A stretch of DNA of 37,073 nt from Syntrophobacterales bacterium (GTDB lineage: Bacteria > Desulfobacterota > Syntrophia > Syntrophales > UBA8958), in NCBI GenBank assembly GCA_018056545.1, contig JAGPFL010000010.1, positions 1 to 37,073 of the forward strand, in the 5' to 3' direction. The position numbers and the translations under genes are program-made. The notes beneath the pieces are model-generated. The model saw nothing but the letters and a program-made list of their open reading frames with translations, was not told the origin of the DNA and did not search any database. Position 1 is the first letter of the stretch. Each line of letters starts with the position of its first letter. This document shows, piece after piece, positions 31,254-37,073 of this stretch.

Positions 31254-33278
31254 TTACTCCGCCTCTTCCCGGGGGACCATTTCCTCGGGTCTGACCTGTC
31301 CGGCCTCGACGGGAATGGCGCCGGGGGGCGTGGTTCCCTCCAGGAAGCTTTCGTAAATGGCCCCCGGACCGGAGCTGGGCGCCCCGGTTTTCGGGTCCAC
31401 CTTGACGAAAACGATTCCCTCCGGCACGGGAAAGGTTTCGATGGGCTGTCCGGCGAGGGCCTGGGACATGTAGTAGAGCCAGATCGGGGCCGCCGCCCGT
31501 CCGCCGACCTCCTGATGGCCCAGGGATCTTTCCTGGTCGAAGCCCACCCAGACCCCGGTGATGAGCGACGGGGTGAAGCCCAGGAACCAGGCGTCCCGCA
31601 CGTCGTTGGTCGTTCCGGTCTTGCCCGCCACAGGCCGGCCGATACTCTTCACCCGCCGCCCGGTTCCGCTTTCCACGACGTCCTGCATGATATAGGCGGA
31701 GATGAAGGCGATGCGCGCATCGATGACCTGTTCCACCTTCGGCTGGTTTTCCTCGAAGACATGGCCGGTACGGTCCACGATCCTGGTGATGAAGTAGGGC
31801 GTGGTCCGCCGGCCTTGATTGGCCAGGACGCCGTAGGCCCGCACCATTTCCAGGAGGGTGACGCCGGAGCTGCCCAGGGCCAGGGAGAGGTTCCGGTTCA
31901 GCGGCGAGGTGATCCCCATGATCGTGGCGTAAGAAGCGGCGTAATCCACGCCGATTTCCTGCAGCACCTTGATGGTGATGATGTTCCGGGATTGAACAAT
32001 GGCGTTTCTCAGGGTGGTGGGGCCGTGAAATTTCCCGTCGAAGTTCTTCGGCTGCCAGTGGCCGTCCGGCTTGGAGGGGTCGGGGAAGGAAAGCGGGGCG
32101 TCCACAAAGCGCGTGGAAGGCGTCAAGCCCTTGTCGAAGGCGGCGGTATAGATGAAGGGTTTGAAAGCCGATCCCGGCTGCCGGCGGGACTGGGTTGCCC
32201 GGTTGAACTCGCTTTTGGAGAACTCCCGGCCGCCGACCAAGGCCTTCACGGCGCCGGTGCGCACATCCATGGACACAAGCGCCCCCTGAACCACGCCGGT
32301 CTCATATCCCTGGCGCTGTTCCAGTTCTCGCAAGCCCCTTTCCACGGCATCCCGGGCGGCCTTTTGCGCGGCGATGTTCAGGGTGGTGTAAACCTCCAGC
32401 CCCTCCTTGTAGAGGACGTCGCTGCCGTATTTTTCCACGATGTACCGACGGATGTGTTCGACGAAATAGGGGGCGATCTTCTCCTTGGGACGCACGGAAC
32501 GGAAGGTGAGCTGGGCGTTGAGTGCCTTTTCCCGGTCCGCCCGGGTGATGTAACCGTCTTCCTCCATGCGTTCGAGGACGTAGATCTGGCGCTGTCGGGC
32601 CCGGTCGCTGTGGGTGAAGGGGGAGTAGGTGCTGGGGGCCTTGGGCAGCCCGGCCAGCATGGCCGCCTCGGGCAGGGTCAGATAACGGGCGCTCTTGCCG
32701 AAATATCCCTGGGCTGCCGCCTCGACCCCGTAGGTGCCGTGACCGAGATAGATATGGTTCAGATAAAGATTGAGAATTTCGTCCTTCGTCAGGTAACGGT
32801 CGATCTTGAAGGCGAGGATGGCCTCCTTGATCTTGCGGACATAGCTCTTCTCCGGCGACAGATAGAGGGCCTTGGCCACCTGTTGGGTGATGGTGCTTCC
32901 GCCTTGGACGATTCGTCCCGCCTGGATGTTCTTGAAGAATGCCCGGGAAATGCCCTGAAAATCCACCCCCCGGTGTTCGTAGAAACGGGAGTCTTCCGCG
33001 GCGACGAAGGCCTGGATGACGTATTTCGGCAGTTCGGAGATGTTGATGATCTTCCGGTCCTCAAGAAAGAATTCGTCGATCAGTTCGTTGTTGTCGGCGT
33101 AAACCCGGGTGGCGATGCTGGGCCGGTAGTCCTTCAGGGTGTCCACGCTGGGGAGTTCACCGAGAAAGAAATAGAGCAGATATGCGGATATGGACAAAAC
33201 CATGAAGACGGCCAGGCCGATGGCCAGCGTCAATAGACTGACAAAGGCCCGGTTGTCCGGCAGGCGCTCAGGCATCCC
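31254..33278 (-). CDS. mrcA: penicillin-binding protein 1A (transglycosylase/transpeptidase)
   Basis: 674 residues, periplasmic bifunctional peptidoglycan synthase with one N-terminal anchor (about 15-40). Glycosyltransferase domain GT51: EDSRFYEHRGVDF with the catalytic Glu, GGSTITQQVAK, and KIKEAILAFKID. Transpeptidase domain: active Ser in QPGSAFKPF, SRN, and GKTGTTND. An internal OB-like stretch lies between them. I start it at ATG 33278 (GGAGGAG upstream), which overlaps tatC by 11 nt; an upstream ATG at 33365 lies deep in tatC and gives a basic low-complexity head. The C-terminal tail runs into the scrap of a restriction enzyme but looks complete. Confidence 0.92.
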   Translation of the reverse strand, partial: GMPERLPDNRAFVSLLTLAIGLAVFMVLSISAYLLYFFLGELPSVDTLKDYRPSIATRVYADNNELIDEFFLEDRKIINISELPKYVIQAFVAAEDSRFYEHRGVDFQGISRAFFKNIQAGRIVQGGSTITQQVAKALYLSPEKSYVRKIKEAILAFKIDRYLTKDEILNLYLNHIYLGHGTYGVEAAAQGYFGKSARYLTLPEAAMLAGLPKAPSTYSPFTHSDRARQRQIYVLERMEEDGYITRADREKALNAQLTFRSVRPKEKIAPYFVEHIRRYIVEKYGSDVLYKEGLEVYTTLNIAAQKAARDAVERGLRELEQRQGYETGVVQGALVSMDVRTGAVKALVGGREFSKSEFNRATQSRRQPGSAFKPFIYTAAFDKGLTPSTRFVDAPLSFPDPSKPDGHWQPKNFDGKFHGPTTLRNAIVQSRNIITIKVLQEIGVDYAASYATIMGITSPLNRNLSLALGSSGVTLLEMVRAYGVLANQGRRTTPYFITRIVDRTGHVFEENQPKVEQVIDARIAFISAYIMQDVVESGTGRRVKSIGRPVAGKTGTTNDVRDAWFLGFTPSLITGVWVGFDQERSLGHQEVGGRAAAPIWLYYMSQALAGQPIETFPVPEGIVFVKVDPKTGAPSSGPGAIYESFLEGTTPPGAIPVEAGQVRPEEMVPREEAE

Positions 33279-34050
33279 CGTTCTCCTCCGCGGCCGCTTC
33301 CCCGGCGCCGGGGTCCGCGGTTTTTTTCCTCCCCGCGTAGCGGGCGACGATGATGCTGATTTCATAGAGAAACATCAGGGGCACCGCCATGAGGATCTGA
33401 CTGAAGGCGTCGGGGGACGGGGTCAGGACGGCGGCGGCGATGAAGATCATGAGGATGGCGTAACGTCGGTAACGGGTCAGCAGCGGGGCGTCGACGATGC
33501 CGATCTTGGTCAGAAAGAAGATGAATACGGGCAGTTCGAAGGAGATCCCGAAGGCCAGCAGAAATTTCATGGTAAAGGACAGATACTCCCTAAAGGAGAT
33601 CATGGGCTTCAAAAAGTCCGTGGAAAAGGCGACAAAAAACTCAAAGGCCGTAGGCAGGACAAAGAAATAGCCGAAGAGGATGCCGCCGATAAACAAAGTG
33701 CTGGAGGCGGCCACGAAGGGCACGACGTATCTTTTCTCCCGTTCGTAAAGACCGGGGGAAACGAACTTCCATATCTGATAGAGGGTGTAGGGGCTGGTGA
33801 CGATCAAGGAGGCGAAAAAGGCGATTTTCATGTAGATGAAAAAGGCCTCCGGCAGACCGGTGAAGATCATGTGACTGTTTTTCGGCAGGACCTCGGTCAA
33901 GGGTCTCGTGATGATGTGAAACAGCCGTTCCTTAAAGTAGTAGCAGGCGAAAAACCCCACGCCGACGGCTATGAGAATCCGGTAGAGACGGGTCCGCAAT
34001 TCCGCCAGGTGGCTGGTCAACGGTAACTTTTCGTCCTCGGCTCGATCCAT
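33268..34050 (-). CDS. tatC: Sec-independent protein translocase TatC
   Basis: 260 residues, six transmembrane helices, receptor for twin-arginine signal peptides. Typical features are LTSHLAELRTRLYRILIAV at the start, the FKERLFHIITRPL segment, FASLIVTSPYTLYQIWKFVSPGLYEREKRY with the conserved Glu, and a late TPSPDAFSQILMAVPLMFLYEISI. A cytoplasmic tail rich in Glu/Ala follows. It is 26 nt after tatA. Confidence 0.95.
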   Translation of the reverse strand: MDRAEDEKLPLTSHLAELRTRLYRILIAVGVGFFACYYFKERLFHIITRPLTEVLPKNSHMIFTGLPEAFFIYMKIAFFASLIVTSPYTLYQIWKFVSPGLYEREKRYVVPFVAASSTLFIGGILFGYFFVLPTAFEFFVAFSTDFLKPMISFREYLSFTMKFLLAFGISFELPVFIFFLTKIGIVDAPLLTRYRRYAILMIFIAAAVLTPSPDAFSQILMAVPLMFLYEISIIVARYAGRKKTADPGAGEAAAEENGDA

Positions 34051-34076
34051 AGGGCAGTCATGTCAACGATTTATCT

Positions 34077-34346
34077 TCAGGCTTGCTTTTTGGGGGCGGC
34101 TTCTTTGTCTTTTTCGCCATCCCTCTGGCCGTATAGGAGGGAATCTTTCAGCCCTTCGACGTCTTTCTTGATTTCATCCGGCTTGAGCGTGTCCTTGATG
34201 GATTCCGTGACGTCATCCGTCGCCCGGCGGAATTCCTGGAGACCCTTGCCCAGCGATTTGGCCAAGCCGGGAAGTTTCTCCGGGCCCACGACCAGGAGGG
34301 CGACAATGGCGATGACGATCAGTTCCGGCAGGCCTATTCCAAACAT
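34077..34346 (-). CDS. tatA: Tat translocase TatA/TatB family protein
   Basis: 89 residues: one N-terminal membrane helix (ELIVIAIVALLVV), the hinge GPEKLPGLAKSLGKGLQEFRRA and an amphipathic, charged tail. GPEKLP is like TatB, the overall length like TatA; deltaproteobacterial proteins of this kind often serve as the only TatA/B. It precedes tatC. The start codon has no ribosome site and lies 9 nt after a -10 box, so the mRNA may be almost leaderless. Confidence 0.9.
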   Translation of the reverse strand: MFGIGLPELIVIAIVALLVVGPEKLPGLAKSLGKGLQEFRRATDDVTESIKDTLKPDEIKKDVEGLKDSLLYGQRDGEKDKEAAPKKQA

Positions 34347-34355
34347 GAGGGACTT

Positions 34356-34383
34356 TATATAGTGCCTCTCCAGCCCTTGTCAA
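34356..34383 (-). promoter_or_regulatory. promoter of tatAC
   Basis: On the minus strand: perfect -35 TTGACA (34383-34378), 16-nt spacer, -10 TATATA (34361-34356). Only 9 nt separate the -10 box from the tatA ATG. Confidence 0.6.
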
Positions 34384-34496
34384 TGGCAAATATTTTTGCA
34401 CTTCCAGGGGTTTTGTGGTAGAAGAGGCCGGTTTTCTCCCGGTCTTGCATCGGCGTTTGCCGGCAGACAAGCAGGGATTTTACCGGGGAGTGGGGC

Positions 34497-35555
34497 ATGC
34501 CCGAAACGAAGACGGGAGTAGTGGTGGACGAAAGGTATTTGCGGCACGGCGAGGGATTTTACCATCCCGAATCGCCCCGCCGCCTGGAATCCGTTTATGC
34601 CATGCTGAATAGACCGGAGATGGCCGGCCGGTATGTCTCTATCCCCCCCCGTTATGCCTCCCACGAAGAGATCGGATTGGTCCACAGCAGAACCTATATC
34701 AGCCTCATCGCCGGTACGGCGGGCAAAAGTTGCTATTCCCTCGATCCGGATACCCAGACCTCTCCGGATTCCTACGATACGGCGAAGCTGGCGGTGGGCG
34801 GTTTTCTCAACGCCGTCGACGCCGTCATGACGGGGGAGGTGGCCAATGCCTTCGCCTTTGTCCGTCCCCCGGGGCATCACGCCGGCCGGGATCGGGCGGC
34901 GGGATTCTGTCTGTTCAACAACGTGGCCATCGGTGCCCGCTATGCCCTGGCGAAATACGGATTGCAGCGGATCCTCATCGTCGACTGGGACCTCCATCAC
35001 GGCGACGGCACCCAGGACATCTTTTACCGGGACAGAAAGGTCCTTTATTTTTCTGTCCATCAATACCCCGCCTATCCCGGCACCGGCGCCCTCACGGAAA
35101 CCGGCCAGGGGGAGGGGCAGGGATACACCGTCAATGTGCCTCTGAAGGCCCGCACCGACGACGCCCTCTACGTGAAGACCTTCAGCAGCATCCTGAAGCC
35201 GGTGGCCATGAAGTTCCGGCCGGAGCTGATTCTCCTTTCGGCGGGATTCGACACCTATTTTCAGGATCCCCTGGGTGATATGCGGGTTACGCCCAAGGGG
35301 TATGTTTACATGACGAGGATTCTCCTGGACATCGCCGCCGCCTGCTGCGAGGGGCGCCTCGCGGCGGTGCTCGAAGGCGGCTATCATGTCGAAGGTCTTA
35401 CGGAATCCGTGCAGGCGGTCCTGCGGGAGATGGGGGGCGAAACCCATGTTGGGGACGACGATCTCTACCGTATGGAATACGAGGCCGACCAGGGCAAGGA
35501 CCAGATCCTGCGAAGGGTGGCCGATCAGCTCAACCCTGTGTGGCAGGTATTCTGA
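34497..35555 (+). CDS. histone deacetylase-like amidohydrolase
   Basis: 352 residues, arginase-deacetylase fold. Zn2+-dependent enzymes of this group remove acetyl groups from lysine or polyamines; bacterial relatives include AcuC and acetylpolyamine amidohydrolases. Readable sites are RPPGHHAGRDRAAGFCLFNN (the His-His dyad), IVDWDLHHGDGTQ (Asp and His metal ligands), SAGFDTYFQDPLG with the second metal Asp, and LEGGYHVEGL with the catalytic loop. The N-terminal HPESPRRLESV is also typical. The start ATG is at 34497. It is divergent from tatA and ends 87 nt before gatC. Substrate unknown. Confidence 0.9.
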   Translation: MPETKTGVVVDERYLRHGEGFYHPESPRRLESVYAMLNRPEMAGRYVSIPPRYASHEEIGLVHSRTYISLIAGTAGKSCYSLDPDTQTSPDSYDTAKLAVGGFLNAVDAVMTGEVANAFAFVRPPGHHAGRDRAAGFCLFNNVAIGARYALAKYGLQRILIVDWDLHHGDGTQDIFYRDRKVLYFSVHQYPAYPGTGALTETGQGEGQGYTVNVPLKARTDDALYVKTFSSILKPVAMKFRPELILLSAGFDTYFQDPLGDMRVTPKGYVYMTRILLDIAAACCEGRLAAVLEGGYHVEGLTESVQAVLREMGGETHVGDDDLYRMEYEADQGKDQILRRVADQLNPVWQVF

Positions 35556-35641
35556 AAATTCGGGGACGGTTCCGATTTTCCGTCTTTAAGGAAAAAGGAA
35601 CCGGCAGCAAAATTCACTTTAAGGGGAAAGGATTCGCTACT

Positions 35642-35929
35642 GTGAAGATAACCAGAGAAGAAGTCGCCCATGTGGCCCATCTGGCGCGTTTGAACTTCCG
35701 GGAGGAGGAGATGGAGAAGTTCACCTCTCAGTTGAACGACATCCTCCTGTATATGGACAAACTCAACTCCGTGGACACGACGGGGGTGGAGCCCATGACC
35801 CATGCCACGGTGCTGCACAACGCCTTCCGGGAGGACGTGGTGAAACCGTCGCTTCCCAACGAGCTGTCCCTGGCCAATGCCCCGGACCCCCGGGGGGAAT
35901 TCTTCCGGGTTCCCAAAGTTATTGAATAA
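35642..35929 (+). CDS. gatC: Asp/Glu-tRNA amidotransferase subunit C
   Basis: 95 residues. Small subunit that helps assemble GatCAB, which turns Glu-tRNA(Gln) and Asp-tRNA(Asn) into the amide forms. Begins with KITREEVAHVAHLARL, followed by LNDILLYMDKLNSVDTTGVEPM and the end REDVVKPSLPN ... FFRVPKVIE. Start GTG 35642; the frame is open upstream but without a family match or ribosome site. GatA begins 12 nt later. Confidence 0.93.
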   Translation: MKITREEVAHVAHLARLNFREEEMEKFTSQLNDILLYMDKLNSVDTTGVEPMTHATVLHNAFREDVVKPSLPNELSLANAPDPRGEFFRVPKVIE

Positions 35930-35941
35930 AAAAGAGGTATT

Positions 35942-37073
35942 ATGGAACTCCATGCGTTGACCGTTCATGAACTTCAGGATAAACTCCGTGCCGGTGAAAT
36001 AACCGCCGCCGACCTCCTCGCTTCCGTATATCGGCGGATCGAGGCGGTGGAAGACAAGGTGCACGCCTACATCACCCTGATGAAGGAATCCGCCCAGGCC
36101 CAGGCAGCCGCCGCCGACGAGGCCCTCCGCCGGGGCGAATTCCGGGAATTGACGGGCATTCCCATCGCCCTGAAGGATATCTACTGCACCCGGGGGGTGA
36201 CCACGACCTGCGGCTCCCGGATCCTCGGCAATTTTGTTCCCCCTTACGACGCCACGGTGGTGGAAAAACTCCGGGCGGCGGGAGCGGTTTTCACCGGCAA
36301 GGCGAACATGGACGAGTTCGCTATGGGTTCCTCGACGGAGACCTCCTGGTTCGGGGTTACGAGAAACCCCTGGGACCTCGAGCGGATCCCCGGCGGCTCC
36401 AGCGGCGGTTCCGCGGCGGCGGTAGCCGCCGACGAGTGCATTGCCGCCCTCGGTTCCGACACCGGCGGTTCCATCCGTCAGCCGGCGGCCCTCTGCGGGG
36501 TGGTGGGGATGAAGCCCACCTACGGCCGGGTCTCCCGCTTCGGTCTGGTGGCCTTCGCCTCCTCCCTGGATCAGATCGGTCCCTTTACCAAGGACGTGGA
36601 AGACTGCGCCATCCTCATGAACGTCATTGCCGGCTATGACCCCCGGGAATCGACCTCCGTAGATATCGAGGTGCCCGACTACCGTTCCTTCCTCGACCGG
36701 GGCATTGCCGGTCTGCGCATCGGCATCCCCAAGGAATACTTCATCGCCGGGATCGATCCGGAGGTCCGCGCCTCCGTGGAGGCGGCCATCGGCGTTCTCG
36801 AAAAGGGCGGGGCGCGGTGCGTGGAAATCTCCCTGCCCCATACGGAATACTGTCTGGCGGTTTACTACATCATCGCCCCTGCCGAGGCCAGCTCCAACCT
36901 GGCCCGCTATGACGGCGTCAAATACGGCTTCCGCGCCCCCGAGGGACGCGACCTTCTGGACATGTACAAACAATCCCGTTCCGCGGGGTTCGGCGCGGAG
37001 GTTAAAAGAAGGATAATTATAGGTACTTATGTCCTTTCCTCCGGTTATTACGACGCCTATTACAAGAAGGCCT
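35942..37073 (+). CDS. gatA: Asp/Glu-tRNA amidotransferase subunit A, 3' truncated
   Basis: At least 377 residues of about 485; cut by the window edge. Amidase-signature enzyme that frees ammonia from glutamine for the transamidation. Catalytic Lys in [11 protein letters not shown], the cis-Ser and nucleophile Ser in [14 protein letters not shown] and [22 protein letters not shown] 35942, with AAAGAGG about 5 nt upstream. gatB would be expected to the right or elsewhere. Confidence 0.95.
   Translation, partial: MELHALTVHELQDKLRAGEITAADLLASVYRRIEAVEDKVHAYITLMKESAQAQAAAADEALRRGEFRELTGIPIALKDIYCTRGVTTTCGSRILGNFVPPYDATVVEKLRAAGAVFTGKANMDEFAMGSSTETSWFGVTRNPWDLERIPGGSSGGSAAAVAADECIAALGSDTGGSIRQPAALCGVVGMKPTYGRVSRFGLVAFASSLDQIGPFTKDVEDCAILMNVIAGYDPRESTSVDIEVPDYRSFLDRGIAGLRIGIPKEYFIAGIDPEVRASVEAAIGVLEKGGARCVEISLPHTEYCLAVYYIIAPAEASSNLARYDGVKYGFRAPEGRDLLDMYKQSRSAGFGAEVKRRIIIGTYVLSSGYYDAYYKKA

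Noticed and set aside
31167-33236. 689-codon plus-strand frame opposite the penicillin-binding protein gene
   Set aside because: Antisense shadow of a clear PBP1A gene; no domain visible.
1-37073. CRISPR array, prophage or complete insertion sequence
   Set aside because: No regularly spaced direct repeats, no transposase or integrase frame, and no phage structural genes were seen; the only mobile traces are the short palindromes and the restriction-modification scraps.

Overview
This 37-kb window looks like chromosomal DNA of a strictly anaerobic, GC-rich Gram-negative bacterium. The best guess is a syntrophic Deltaproteobacterium (Desulfobacterota, Syntrophales-like). The reasons are an Na+-type alternate ATP synthase, B12-dependent acyl-CoA mutase chemistry, a 4-hydroxybutyryl-CoA dehydratase-like radical flavoprotein, a C_GCAxxG_C_C redox protein, a DUF2284 metal-binding protein, a benzoyl-pathway/menaquinone-type crotonase and a predicted selenoprotein. 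The taxonomic call is an inference from gene content only.

Layout. 1-4263: the end of an N-ATPase operon (atpB partial, atpE, atpF, atpA, atpG); the c subunit carries an Na+-binding signature. 4298-8619: a cytidylate-kinase-like protein with an added Cys-rich N-terminus, then three signalling genes (triple PAS without output domain, RsbRD-type sensor domain, PAS-PAS-LuxR regulator). 8799-12548: a redox cluster with a C_GCAxxG_C_C protein, a pyridine-nucleotide/FAD disulfide reductase whose catalytic Cys codon is an in-frame UGA followed by a SECIS-like hairpin, an unrecognised 108-aa protein, and a 4-hydroxybutyryl-CoA dehydratase homologue. 12948-18854: a two-subunit B12 acyl-CoA mutase with isobutyryl-CoA-mutase-type active-site residues, its MeaB GTPase, a corrinoid adenosyltransferase, an M24 peptidase, DUF2284 and a small protein. 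18964-20746: a small lipoprotein and a TrmJ-type methyltransferase on the minus strand, and an ABM-domain protein on the plus strand.

21029-26494 (minus strand) is a complete ilvB-ilvN-ilvC-ilvD operon for branched-chain amino acids. It is preceded by a promoter, a 25-codon Val/Ile/Leu-rich leader peptide and two tandem terminator hairpins, a classic attenuation layout. Its IlvC is of the fungal Ilv5 type with an acidic cofactor loop that suggests NADH use. 26556-29761 (minus): a radical SAM/SPASM protein, a UbiA-family prenyltransferase and a MenB/BadI-type crotonase. 29781-31252 (minus): a decaying defence island holding a frameshifted HigB-like toxin, its antitoxin, a second frameshifted XRE antitoxin, and scraps of a type III restriction enzyme and methylase. 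31254-34346 (minus): penicillin-binding protein 1A, tatC and tatA/B. 34497-37073 (plus): a histone-deacetylase-like amidohydrolase, gatC and the start of gatA.

Three copies of a short imperfect palindromic repeat lie in intergenic regions (about 16.1, 20.15 and 28.85 kb). The strongest candidate for something new is the selenocysteine-encoded disulfide reductase and the four-gene redox cluster that holds it.
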